This document shows positions 49,340-58,459 of a stretch of DNA of 64,000 nt, piece after piece. Origin of the DNA: Kyrpidia spormannii (GTDB lineage Bacteria; Bacillota; Bacilli; Kyrpidiales; Kyrpidiaceae); contig NZ_CP024955.1 in NCBI RefSeq assembly GCF_002804065.1, positions 1,054,001-1,118,000 of the forward strand, given 5' to 3'. The number at the start of each line of letters is the position of its first letter. The first letter of the stretch is position 1. The notes below the pieces were generated by a model. That model did not search any database. It was not told the origin of the DNA and was given only the letters and a program-made list of their open reading frames with translations. A program made the position numbers and the translations under genes.

Positions 49340-50060
49340 ATAGTCCTGTCCGCATACCAACACACAGACAAAAATGTGGCCTCGTACCCGCTTCTCGTTC
49401 CAGTGATAGACAGGCCCCACGTCGAGGAAGTTCTTGATCTGTCAAAACGCCCGCTCAATCCCCATCAGCGTTTTGTAGGACAACACCACGTCCCCGGCCG
49501 GGAAGGTCGTGTTCGTCCGAATCAGGAACTTCCCGTCCCGCAGAGCCTCCTTGGCAAGGGCCCCTTCGCCCCGTGCGTACGTCAGTACGCCGTCCTGGTA
49601 GGCACGTGGAAAAACGCCTTGACCCTTTTTTCGTCAACAGATCCGCCACCTTGAGCATGACGCCTTTATTCGCCGGCTTGCGCCCGCGCCTTGTCTGTAT
49701 CAACCGCTCCGCCAGGGCCAGAAGTCCCGCTTCCGCCTCTGCGAGCTCAAAATCTGATGCAATGATCACAGGTGATGATGATTGGGTACCTCTGAGGATG
49801 CTGTTGACCGCAGTATCCTGATAGACAGAGATACCCTTTTCCTTTCCCGGATTAATAGACATTGTATCCGTCAACTTCTGGACCGGTAATCCCGTCAGCA
49901 TTCGGCCATTATGGAATAGCGGTAACACCTGGGTAAAGGATTTCTGAGCGTGACCAAGGCCAGTGAGAGGGTGAGGAGCATCGTTGCCAGCCTGGGTATT
50001 CCAATGCCGTCCAAAACGATCTGGGTTTCGGAATCTGGGCGTGTGCGGAAGATGGACTAG
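49340..50060 (-). pseudogene. IS1634-family transposase remnant
   Basis: Fragments in several frames read like an IS1634 transposase. They include V-Y-H-W-N-E-K-R-V-R-G-H near 49398-49424, Y-K-T-L-M-G-I-E-R-A-F then a stop near 49440, and R-R-G-R-K-P-A-N-K-G-V-M further upstream. Frameshifts and stops make it non-functional. Element ends were not identified. Confidence 0.65.
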
Positions 50061-50129
50061 CCCCGGACAATAGACACATGGCCAGCGATATACGATTTCC
50101 GGCCCCGCAGGCATGCGGGGCTAAAGCGC

Positions 50130-50342
50130 GTGTGGTACAAACTGGAGCTTGCGAACCCGCGTCAAATCAAGGGTATTGTCAAACTTGAGTTGAACGCGTT
50201 TTATACCGACGAAGCGGGGCCAGCTTCGTTCATTATGACTAGAGTAACTGTTCAACACAAACCTATTTTCATCCTTCAGATGGTGCCGTTCCTGCGGCAT
50301 GGGGTCATTAGACCTTTGCATGCTCTGTTCATGATTTATTAA
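50130..50342 (+). CDS. Doubtful short hypothetical ORF
   Basis: 70 residues from GTG 50130 (W-Y-K-L-E-L-A-N-P-R-Q-I-K-G-I-V-K-L-E-L). The composition is protein-like but there is no ribosome binding site or known family, and it lies between IS remnants. It may be a fragment of a disrupted gene. Confidence 0.2.
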   Translation: MWYKLELANPRQIKGIVKLELNAFYTDEAGPASFIMTRVTVQHKPIFILQMVPFLRHGVIRPLHALFMIY

Positions 50343-50490
50343 ATTCCTTTCGAAGCAAAGTGTAATATAATATGGATGATACTTCTAACACAAGTCTTAG
50401 AGTGACCGAATACGTTTCCTTATAGTCTACCATCAAGTATAATGGACCCAAGAAACTGGACAATAAGAAGGGAGATTTTAAGGTAGGTCC

Positions 50491-50823
50491 ATGACGCGAA
50501 AAAAGTATGATACTGACTTCAAAACCAAAGTTGTCCTGGAAATTCTCAAAGAGGAAAAGACGCTCTCGCAATTGGCATCCGAATATGGCGTTCACGTCAA
50601 TCAACTCCGCCAATGGCGGGATATCGCCTTGGAAAACTGGCCACGAGCGTTTGAACCCGAGAATAAACAGCTGGCCAAAATTCGTGCAGAATATGAAGAC
50701 AAGATCCAAGAGTTGTATGCGGAGGTCGGTCGCCTGAGCACACAATTGTCTTGGTTGGAAAAAAAATCTCGCCTCGCTCAGTCGAGAGGACAAGTTGGCT
50801 CTCATCGACTTCCAAGAACGTGA
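50491..50823 (+). CDS. IS3-family transposase OrfA
   Basis: 110 residues with an N-terminal helix-turn-helix (K-Y-D-T-D-F-K-T-K-V-V-L-E-I-L, L-A-S-E-Y-G-V-H-V-N-Q-L-R-Q-W) and a leucine-zipper-like C-terminus. An A8 run at 50759-50766 is placed where IS3 elements shift frame. The last ~18 residues read out of the family frame. Confidence 0.9.
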   Translation: MTRKKYDTDFKTKVVLEILKEEKTLSQLASEYGVHVNQLRQWRDIALENWPRAFEPENKQLAKIRAEYEDKIQELYAEVGRLSTQLSWLEKKSRLAQSRGQVGSHRLPRT

Positions 50824-51604
50824 ACTCCCCCTCGCCGTTCAGGCCAAGCTTCTGGGCTTGAACCGGTCCAGCCTGTACTACAGGCCGGTCGGACCGTCCG
50901 AGGAGGAGGTGAGGCTCAAACACCGGATTGACCAAATCTACACGGAGCATCCTTTTTATGGATCCCGACGCATCACGGCCATTTTACGCAGCGAACATTG
51001 GACCGTCAACCGCAAGGCCGTCCAGCGTCATATGCGGGAGATGGGGATTGCCGGCATCACTCCGGGTCCCAATTTGAGCCGGCGCGCCCAGGCACACCGG
51101 GTGTATCCCTACCTGTTACGCGGCTTGAAGATCGAGCGTCCGAATCAGGTCTGGGGCATCGACATCACGTATATCCGCATGGCGCATGGCTGGATGTATC
51201 TGGTGGCGATCCTGGACTGGTACTCCCGTTACGTGGTCAGCTATGAGCTGGATCAAACCCTGCATATGGATTTTGTTCTGAAGGCCTTGGATCAGGCCCT
51301 CGGGCAGTGGACGCCGGAGATCATGAATAGCGACCAGGGAAGTCACTTTACCAGCCCGAAGTACACGGACGTACTGGTGAATCATGGGATTCAGATCAGC
51401 ATGGACGGTCGGGGTCGAGCCCTGGACAACATCTTCACCGAGCGCCTGTGGCGGAGTCTGAAGCAGGAAGAGGTGTATCTTCACGACTACCAAACGCCGA
51501 AACAGGCTCGGGAAGGGATCGCCAGATACCTGGAGTTCTACAACCACAGGCGTCCGCACCAGTCCCTGGGATATATGACGCCGGCCTCCGTGTTCGGCCT
51601 CTAG
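50795..51604 (+). CDS. IS3-family transposase OrfB (DDE integrase)
   Basis: 269 residues from TTG 50795. Catalytic triad: D in G-I-D-I-T-Y-I, D in N-S-D-Q-G-S-H, and E in F-T-E-R-L-W-R-S-L-K. It ends with the typical N-H-R-R-P-H-Q-S-L-G-Y. It lies in the +1 frame relative to OrfA, whereas canonical IS3 fusion needs a -1 shift, so production of OrfAB is doubtful unless another mechanism or a sequence difference applies. Confidence 0.92.
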   Translation: MALIDFQERELPLAVQAKLLGLNRSSLYYRPVGPSEEEVRLKHRIDQIYTEHPFYGSRRITAILRSEHWTVNRKAVQRHMREMGIAGITPGPNLSRRAQAHRVYPYLLRGLKIERPNQVWGIDITYIRMAHGWMYLVAILDWYSRYVVSYELDQTLHMDFVLKALDQALGQWTPEIMNSDQGSHFTSPKYTDVLVNHGIQISMDGRGRALDNIFTERLWRSLKQEEVYLHDYQTPKQAREGIARYLEFYNHRRPHQSLGYMTPASVFGL

Positions 51605-51785
51605 GGGGGCCCCTCCACAAAAGGGGGGGATCCTCCTGCCAAGAACGAGCACCAACGACGAAGGGGGGCTCCTCCAATCGAGGGATGATCCAGAAATGGA
51701 AAACAGGTCCGGCGTCCATATCCAAATTCAGGAATCCCAACACACTTTAAAAAGGGCCAAAAAAATGTCTTGACAATGGGGTCCA

Positions 51786-51975
51786 CCTCAAAGTTCCCTG
51801 CATTTACCGAGATGACAGTTTTCCGGGTCTAGGACGACATTCAGCAGTCCGTTGTCAACAGGTTGTTCAATCTTGGAGCATGGTAATGTATTTAATAAGA
51901 GCTATGAAATCTGTGAAAAGATGTTGCCGTAGGTTGCAGAGCAGGTGGGTGTAGAAACTAGCGAGGGGGTATGGT
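51786..51975 (+). other. Leader of the putative restriction operon
   Basis: 190 bases between the IS3 end and the ATG at 51976, AT-rich and without a gene. It should hold the operon's own promoter. GAGGGGG at 51961-51967 is the ribosome binding site. No clear -35/-10 pair was assigned. Confidence 0.4.
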
Positions 51976-53919
51976 ATGGATAAGCAGAGACTTAGGGATC
52001 TGGAGTATCGCACTTATTACGCCAGTGGTCAGCACGACCTACTGAATGAGTTTTATCTTCCCTGTCTTAGGTTAGCAAGTAACTACGATAGAGCAGTCGG
52101 GTATTTTAATTCATCCATTCTAATACCGATCAAACCTGGATTGGAGGCTATTGTTAAGAGGAGTGGTAAGATACGCATTATGGCAGGTGCGCAATTGACA
52201 GAAGAAGATATTTCGGAAATACGTAAAGGATATCATGAACGAGAAATTCTGAATGCTCACCTCGACAAGATTTATACTGAGCTACAAGAACGTGTCGAGC
52301 ATGATCCTGACATAGCTAATCTATGTTGGTTGATTAAGAATGACATTTTGGATATTCGAATTTCAGTTCCTAATGTTGCTTATTTGGAGGAGCGAATTGG
52401 AGAGCTAATAGCACCTGGTATATTCCACGATAAGATTGGAATCATTTCAGATGCATCGGGAGATTATGTAGTCTTTCTTGGTTCGAATAATGAGTCTATA
52501 AATGGTTGGGCCAGAAACATAGAGTCATTTGAGGTATACTGTAGCTGGGATACATCTGTTTCAGCGCGAGCGTTCGAACGTCACAAGTATTTTGAACGTC
52601 TGTGGGAAGGCACTCTACCTGGCGTTCGAACTTTCGAGTTCCCGGATGCATATAAAAACAAACTTATAGCGATCGCTCCACCTGAATTCCAATGGGCATC
52701 AAAAGGCAGCTCGCAGTCTTGGTTTACATTTGTAAATAATAAATGGCGTCATCAGGAAGAGGCAATTGCTAAATTCTTGTCTTCGCGTAACGGTATCTTG
52801 GAGATGGCAACGGGCACAGGGAAGACAAAGACTGCCATCGGAATCTTGAACCAATTACACAGTAAGCAAGAAATTGAAAAGGCTATTGTTACTGTTCGTG
52901 GTACTGATTTATTGGATCAATGGAGCAGTCAGTTGGTCCTAGAAACAAATCTTGCGGTCTATCGGCATTACGAGAGTTTCAGGGACATAGCGAGATTTAT
53001 AGCAAGCTCGGGCAACAGTGTATTAGTTATATCAACTGATTTCTTGATAGAAAATATCCACTATATTGCCGGTGGGATAAATCCAGAAACCACAATCATT
53101 ATTTGCGATGAAATTCACGGTTTTGGTTCGAGTAGCACCGTCAAAGCGCTTAAAGGTCGAATCCGTCCGTTTAAATATCGGCTCGGATTAAGTGCAACAC
53201 CCGAGAGAGAGTATGACGAAGAAGGCAATAAGTTCATTATGGAAGAAATTGGGCCGGTTATCTTTGAATTTAGACTCGAAGATGCAATCAAGCGTGGGAT
53301 ACTTTGTGAGTTTGATTATTTTCCCCTATTATACGAGTTAACCGATGAGGATCGCGACAGAATTCATAGGCTGATTGCGGCTCACAACGCTCGGAAAAAG
53401 TCGGGAGAACTTGTTTCGGATGAGGAGCTCTACAGGCAATTAGCTCAGGTTCGAAAAAATTCATTAGCTAAAATACCTATCTTCGAGCGATTTATTAGGT
53501 CGAGGCACCACATTTTGGATCGTTGTATCATTTTTGTTGAGACCCATGAATTTGGAACACGGGTACAAGATCTATTGATTCGATACAAACCGGAATATCA
53601 CACTTATTTTGCCGAAGACGATCGGATAAATCTTCAAAGGTTCGCGAGGGGAGAGATCGATTGTTTGCTAACAAGCCAAAGGATTTCTGAAGGAATCGAC
53701 ATTCAGTCTGTGGACAACATCGTGCTATTTACGGCTGACCGATCAAGACTAACGACCATTCAGCGCATTGGTAGAAGCCTCCGAATAAATCCGAATGCTC
53801 CTGACAAGCGAGCCGGAGTTGTGGACTTCATATGTACTGACCGCAAGGACGATAACACGGACTTCCGACGAATGCAGTGGCTAAGTGAATTGTCGAAAAT
53901 TAGGTGGGAGGGTCGCTGA
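51976..53919 (+). CDS. PLD-nuclease/DEAD-box helicase, probable Dnd-linked restriction enzyme
   Basis: 647 residues from ATG 51976. The N-terminal ~230 residues form a phospholipase-D-like domain: R-A-V-G-Y-F-N-S-S, then His151 and Lys153 in I-F-H-D-K-I-G-I and G-S-N-N-E-S at 169-174. A superfamily-2 helicase follows: Walker A M-A-T-G-T-G-K-T near 277-284, D-E-I-H at 378-381, and motif VI Q-R-I-G-R-S-L-R at 596-603. This layout matches the restriction enzyme family found next to dnd genes, and it is the first gene of a four-gene operon 10 kb from dndBCDEA. A stand-alone defence nuclease is the alternative. Confidence 0.85.
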   Translation: MDKQRLRDLEYRTYYASGQHDLLNEFYLPCLRLASNYDRAVGYFNSSILIPIKPGLEAIVKRSGKIRIMAGAQLTEEDISEIRKGYHEREILNAHLDKIYTELQERVEHDPDIANLCWLIKNDILDIRISVPNVAYLEERIGELIAPGIFHDKIGIISDASGDYVVFLGSNNESINGWARNIESFEVYCSWDTSVSARAFERHKYFERLWEGTLPGVRTFEFPDAYKNKLIAIAPPEFQWASKGSSQSWFTFVNNKWRHQEEAIAKFLSSRNGILEMATGTGKTKTAIGILNQLHSKQEIEKAIVTVRGTDLLDQWSSQLVLETNLAVYRHYESFRDIARFIASSGNSVLVISTDFLIENIHYIAGGINPETTIIICDEIHGFGSSSTVKALKGRIRPFKYRLGLSATPEREYDEEGNKFIMEEIGPVIFEFRLEDAIKRGILCEFDYFPLLYELTDEDRDRIHRLIAAHNARKKSGELVSDEELYRQLAQVRKNSLAKIPIFERFIRSRHHILDRCIIFVETHEFGTRVQDLLIRYKPEYHTYFAEDDRINLQRFARGEIDCLLTSQRISEGIDIQSVDNIVLFTADRSRLTTIQRIGRSLRINPNAPDKRAGVVDFICTDRKDDNTDFRRMQWLSELSKIRWEGR

Positions 53920-54122
53920 TGAGTTTGGCATTTGATCTTCGTGCTGTTGTTGAACAGGTGTTAAGCGGCGCAGGACAATCTGAGGAATTTTGTTTTCGGT
54001 TATACAAGCTGTTGGAAAACTATATTGTAAATAATTGTACCGATGCTGATATCTTAGATGTTATAGAGAGTATTGCGACATGGGAAGACGAGGTGTCCAG
54101 AAATGCAAATTCGACTACATGA
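53919..54122 (+). CDS. Small protein of the putative restriction operon
   Basis: 67 residues from ATG 53919, overlapping the helicase stop (TGATG), with GTGGGAGG upstream. It is acidic and mostly helical in pattern (F-D-L-R-A-V-V-E-Q-V-L, E-F-C-F-R-L-Y-K-L-L-E-N-Y), with no recognised domain. It overlaps the next gene by 20 bases. The size and middle position suggest an adaptor between helicase and ATPase, as in three-component ABC systems; this is inference. Confidence 0.75.
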   Translation: MSLAFDLRAVVEQVLSGAGQSEEFCFRLYKLLENYIVNNCTDADILDVIESIATWEDEVSRNANSTT

Positions 54123-56037
54123 ATGGAGGTACACTAATATCCGAGGTATCGGATCGCTGGAAGTCAATTTGGAGAGACAGCCTAACGAAGTTTACCCAAT
54201 TACCCTTCTGATGATGCCAAATGGTACAGGTAAGACTACGACCATGAGCTTGTTACGAGCTATCTTTTCTGGTGAAGCTGAGCAGTGGAGTCCTCAACAG
54301 GTACGTGACTTTAGCCCTGGACCGGAATTTCAAAATGGTGAGTTTCGAGTAGCGTGGTCTGTGGCAGATGAAAACAAGATAAAAAGATATGTGGTATCGC
54401 TAAAGTTAGACTATAGTAATGGCATTGCTCGGTACATGACTTCTACAACTGGAGAAAGTGGCGGGTTGAGAGACGGTTGGGATCCTCCAAATTTGTTGAA
54501 ACCATTGTTGACGAAAGAGTTCGTAAGAATGTTTATATTTGATGGTGAGGTTGCTTCAGACATTCTAGACAACAAAAAGAACGACGCAGAAGGGGCTATT
54601 TCGGATCTATACCATCTAAATAAGTTGGATGAATTTAAAACAGAGGTAGACAAGTTGGTTAGTAGGAAGCAGCAAGAGAAGGAATCGAAGGGAACCTCCC
54701 ATCACATTTCTAGACTACGAAACAATGTTGACAGTCTAAGAGGTACTTTGCAACAGTTACAAACGAAGGAATCTAAGTTAAGAGAAGAACTTGAACAAAT
54801 GGAAGTACGAGTAAACGAGTTGGAGGACTATATCCAAGAGTATCTCTCTAAAAATCAAGAGTTAAAAAAAGAGGAGGAGAGAATTAAGAATGAACGGGAT
54901 GCTCTGAGCTTAGCTTTATCAAACACTGTGCAACAAACGCTAGAAATTTTGAGACAACCTCATTTAGTTAGTGAACTGTTTTCAAAAAGATTGAATTTCC
55001 TCGCTTCAAGTATGAGGGAGCTTAGGCTACCAAAATCGACTTCTAAGCAGTTTTTTGCAGAACTCGCTGAACAAAAATACTGTGTGTGCGGAAGGCCTAT
55101 TGGAGAACAAGAGAAGAAGGTAATTCTGACCCAAGCCGAAGAGTATTTAGGAGAAGATGAATTCGGCGTTATGAATGCTATAAAATCCTCCATAAATGAC
55201 CTGACTAAGCAAGAAGCGTTACTTCCGGATCTTGTAAATCGTCTATCCGGTTTACTTGAGCGCCGTGAAGAATTAGATAGACAATGGGTTCAAAATCGTA
55301 CGTGGTTGGAGAAATCAGGTGACGACCAAATAAGGGAATATATTGTCGAACAGACGCATCTAGAGGACAGAATCAAAGATATAAATCACGATTTAGAATT
55401 ATTAACTACAAACGATCCATCGAAACAGCACGGGAATGATTTGAATTGGAAAAACAACATACCGATTTGCCGGGACGAGTTGGAGGAGGCACAGCGCCGC
55501 CTTAGAGTGGTGACCGACACAGCTCGATTAGTGTCTCAAGCGAATCTCCTTAAGGACTACGTCGACTCTATTAAGCGTTTCGCGCTTGAAAAACTTAAAG
55601 AGAAAGTGAAGAATCGAACAAACAATAAGATTGATCAAATAATTAAAAACGATTCTCTCAGAATAAAGAGCATAAATCGATATCTAATGCTGGAAAATAA
55701 GTCCGGAGCAAGTGTCGGGCAAACACTTTCAATCGCTTATGCATTCCTGGCATCTCTTTTCGAAGAGTCCTCATATGAGTTCCCCTTTGTCGTGGATTCA
55801 CCAGCGAACTCGTTAGATCTTGAAGTTCGAAGACATGTTGCCCCTATACTTCCTCAAATATTTAAGCAGGTAGTTGTATTTCTTATATCAAGTGAACGAG
55901 AGGGCTTTGTAGAGAGCTTTTATGAAATGGAAGGGGGCGTACAGTTCCTTACCATATATCGTGGCAATAACGGAGAAGTGTTCAACTACGAGGGACGGGA
56001 GATATTCTCCAAATTTCAAACAACTGTTGAGGGGTGA
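54103..56037 (+). CDS. SMC/DndD-like AAA ATPase of the putative restriction operon
   Basis: 644 residues from ATG 54103, with GAGGTG upstream. Walker A M-P-N-G-T-G-K-T-T is at 38-46, long coiled coils cover about 185-270 and 380-480, and a C-x-C-G-x-P pair (Cys327, Cys329) sits at the arm tip like half a zinc hook. The degenerate signature S-G-A-S-V-G-Q is at 534-540 and Walker B F-V-V-D-S-P at 562-567. It resembles DndD/RecN-type ATPases but is clearly a different protein from DndD in this window. It probably senses or remodels DNA for the nuclease-helicase. Confidence 0.85.
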   Translation: MQIRLHEWRYTNIRGIGSLEVNLERQPNEVYPITLLMMPNGTGKTTTMSLLRAIFSGEAEQWSPQQVRDFSPGPEFQNGEFRVAWSVADENKIKRYVVSLKLDYSNGIARYMTSTTGESGGLRDGWDPPNLLKPLLTKEFVRMFIFDGEVASDILDNKKNDAEGAISDLYHLNKLDEFKTEVDKLVSRKQQEKESKGTSHHISRLRNNVDSLRGTLQQLQTKESKLREELEQMEVRVNELEDYIQEYLSKNQELKKEEERIKNERDALSLALSNTVQQTLEILRQPHLVSELFSKRLNFLASSMRELRLPKSTSKQFFAELAEQKYCVCGRPIGEQEKKVILTQAEEYLGEDEFGVMNAIKSSINDLTKQEALLPDLVNRLSGLLERREELDRQWVQNRTWLEKSGDDQIREYIVEQTHLEDRIKDINHDLELLTTNDPSKQHGNDLNWKNNIPICRDELEEAQRRLRVVTDTARLVSQANLLKDYVDSIKRFALEKLKEKVKNRTNNKIDQIIKNDSLRIKSINRYLMLENKSGASVGQTLSIAYAFLASLFEESSYEFPFVVDSPANSLDLEVRRHVAPILPQIFKQVVVFLISSEREGFVESFYEMEGGVQFLTIYRGNNGEVFNYEGREIFSKFQTTVEG

Positions 56038-56044
56038 AGATATT

Positions 56045-56530
56045 ATGACAGAGGGAACAACGGAAATTCCGCAAATTCGAATAGGTAGATTTAAGGAACC
56101 TAAAGGAGCAGAAGCATATTTTTCTCGACTTAAGTTAATTAGTAGCACACCGAAATTTGACAAGTATTATATGTGTCTTCTTCTCGGACTTCAGGAGCGC
56201 ATTCTCGGTGATGAAAGCGATGTTGAAAGTGGTTATTTTGTTGACTCATATCCGGGTCCGTATGCAACGCAAGCGGACATAATTGCAGCGTTGCTCATCG
56301 AGGCGGAGTTGGACAGGCAAGGACTTATGTTATCCGATGTTCAAGGCGTTGAAAGGTTAATGAGAAGAATTCTTAGTCCTTATTCTTCAACAAGGCTTAG
56401 TGTGGACGGTATAGATTTATTGAACCGTTATGCGGCAGGGGGGTTTAGTCTTCTTAGACAGGATATACCACCTACTAATGATGTGGCTACATTTTTTAAG
56501 CTGTACTGCAAGATGCTCATTGAAAGATGA
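56045..56530 (+). CDS. Hypothetical protein, last gene of the putative restriction operon
   Basis: 161 residues from ATG 56045, seven bases after the ATPase stop, with GAGGGGTGA upstream. No recognised domain; the pattern is mainly helical (Y-Y-M-C-L-L-L-G-L-Q-E-R, A-A-L-L-I-E-A-E-L-D-R-Q-G). It ends 50 bases before an IS256 remnant, so the operon may once have been longer. Its length would suit the middle component of an ABC-three-component system. Confidence 0.75.
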   Translation: MTEGTTEIPQIRIGRFKEPKGAEAYFSRLKLISSTPKFDKYYMCLLLGLQERILGDESDVESGYFVDSYPGPYATQADIIAALLIEAELDRQGLMLSDVQGVERLMRRILSPYSSTRLSVDGIDLLNRYAAGGFSLLRQDIPPTNDVATFFKLYCKMLIER

Positions 56531-56580
56531 ACCAAACTCGTACGTAGGCTGATTTGTTTCAGGAGGATGACGGAGTAGAG

Positions 56581-58021
56581 GTTGTCCCGGTCGTCGTGGA
56601 TTTTCGTGACGGCCTTTTTCTTCAATTTACGCGGTGATGGATTTGTTTTCCTGCTGTGGTTGCGGATGTACACATTTGTGTAATGCATCGAGGAGCAGAG
56701 GGATTTGGCGAAATCCCTTGACGGTCCTGAACTTTTTCTCCGCCTCCAAAAATCCTGCAGCCGCCCAGCGCAGCACCTGTTCCCCATTCTGCCAGCGCTT
56801 GACGTTCCGACTCACCATCCGCACCTTCTCATTGGCTGATTCGATCGCATTCGTCGAGCGCAGAGTTCCCCGAAGCAGTTCCGGAACTCCCAGCCGGATC
56901 ACGGTCACGGTCTCTTCCATCCCCTCGCGCAAACTGGCTGCTGCCCCTGGATACGCCTTCTCAAGTTGTGCCGCCAAGCGCCGCAGGGCCGCCAGTGCCT
57001 CTTTTTCGGTCTCCTGGCGCCAGGCCTCCCGCAATTGCCTCTTGACCCAATCTCGCTGTTTCTCCGGCAGATGCTCCAGGACATTGCGCTCCTTGTGCAC
57101 CTGACACCGCTGAACCAATGCCGTCTCTCCAAACACGTCCCGTACTGCGGCACGCAAAGCCTTACTCCGTCGATGACGACCAGGATCCCATCATCGGTTT
57201 TCAGTCCCCGGTCCACAAGATCGGTCAGCAGTCCTTTGCACACTGTCGCATTCTCTGTCGCTCCCTCCCAGACGCCCAGGATCTGCTTCTGTCCCCCTAC
57301 GTCAATCCCTAATGCCGCCACTACGGTGTGGTCCGCCATGACGATCCCGTCAATAACTAGCGCCACGTACCGGCGGTCGTCCAGGCGCCGCTGCATGAGT
57401 TTTTCGAGCAGCTTCTTCGTGGCGGCAATGAAACGCCGGCTAACGGCGCTCTTGCTCGTGCCGGAGGTTTCCACCTCGTTTCCGACCGGCTCAAGACCAA
57501 ACGCATAGTTTCGGGTCGACAAGCCATGAATCATCCGCTCCAACGCGGCCTGGGTCAGCAGCGTTGGATCCTGAAAAGCCTGGTAGGTCTCCAGCGGGAT
57601 TTCATGACCGTCGACGCTGCGTACCCGAACTTTTTCCACAGCCACCTTCCGGCCCCAAGCATCACGGAGCCCTTTTCCTTTCCGTGTCGCACAGCCTTGC
57701 GCTTTGGATTGTGTTTCCCTTTGGGGCCCACCAAAGCTTCGACTTCCTCTCGCATCATGAGTTGAATCACTCGAAGCCCGGTTTGAACCGCCAAGGCCAT
57801 GAGTCCCTCTTTCGCGCTCTCCATCACGTCCAGTAGCGACAGTTGGAGGGTGAACTGCTGAGAAGGATCTAGTGTCGAAAACAGGCTCTGGTCATTTCTC
57901 ACAATTTGATGTACCCTTGATTTCATAGGTGGCGTTCTCCTTTCTTGTTGTGCCCAATCCCGTTATACCAAACGGGTTCAGGAGACCGCCACCTTCAAAT
58001 TTCCACGAAACCTGGGACAAC
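56581..58021 (-). mobile_element. IS256-family element, copy C (full length, decayed)
   Basis: Ends GTTGTCCCGGTCGTCGTGGA (56581) and, inverted, GTTGTCCCAGGTTTCGTGGA (from 58021) are imperfect inverted repeats. No 8-9-bp target duplication is visible. It lies between the restriction operon and the bacteriocin cluster. Confidence 0.88.
56627..57926 (-). pseudogene. IS256-family transposase, copy C, two frameshifts
   Basis: Nearly complete mutator-type transposase from ATG 57926. One-base deletions relative to copies A and B occur near 57650 (the G-S-V-M-L-G-G-R segment) and near 57165 (the V-I-D-G-S-K segment). These split it into three frames. The catalytic region and S-T-N-A-I-E-S are otherwise intact. 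Confidence 0.9.
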
Positions 58022-58045
58022 GCCAAGCGCCCAGCAGCCCCCCCA

Positions 58046-58330
58046 TCAACGCACTAGAAAATAAGAGACAAGGTCTATCAACATGGCAAGTGTGATGAAT
58101 ACCTTGATCCGCCGTACCCAAAGATTAGAAACGGATTTCGAGACGTTGATGAGGATCCAATAGAACACAACGAATATACCCGCAACGGTGATTTTGTACA
58201 TCATCGGATGGTCGTGCAGGAAAAGCATTTGTCCCAAAAACGTGTTTGAGCCAATTTTGAGTCCAGCTGCCACACAACCAAGAGCAACCAGACCTACACC
58301 AATTGCGGCCAACGTGCGATAATCCTGCAC
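58046..58330 (-). CDS. Small membrane protein, candidate bacteriocin immunity/accessory protein
   Basis: 94 residues from GTG 58330, chosen because GAGGAGG lies eight bases upstream; an ATG at 58423 has no such site. About three hydrophobic segments are present (A-A-I-G-V-G-L-V-A-L-G-C-V-A, I-T-V-A-G-I-F-V-V-F-Y-W-I-L, F-I-T-L-A-M-L-I-D-L-V-S). It is last in the minus-strand cluster after the ABC ATPase. Circular bacteriocin clusters usually encode a small cationic membrane immunity protein in this position, so that role is inferred. The IS256 copy C begins 24 bases beyond its stop. Confidence 0.7.
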   Translation of the reverse strand: MQDYRTLAAIGVGLVALGCVAAGLKIGSNTFLGQMLFLHDHPMMYKITVAGIFVVFYWILINVSKSVSNLWVRRIKVFITLAMLIDLVSYFLVR

Positions 58331-58459
58331 GGAATTGTACCTCCTCAAGTAAAAAATAATCTCTCTCCTTAGCGTGCAACCTTTTGAGTAATGGCCTTGA
58401 AACTGCTTCTGCCGCTTGTTCATAGACAGTGGTTCTGATAAGGCCTGCTTTATGCCTTA

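Larger units (their letters stand above)
50443..51785 (+). mobile_element. IS3-family insertion sequence
   Basis: Ends TGGACCCAAGAAACTGG (50443) and, on the opposite strand, TGGACCCCATTGTC (from 51785) bracket orfA and orfB. Overall length is about 1.34 kb. No matching target duplication was seen beside the ends, suggesting age or flank rearrangement. It lies 190 bases upstream of the restriction operon. Confidence 0.85.

Noticed and set aside
51976-56530. BREX, DISARM or type I restriction locus
   Set aside because: No methyltransferase, PglZ, BrxC or HsdS/M genes. Helicase with PLD domain plus SMC-like ATPase fits a Dnd-linked or ABC-three-component system better.
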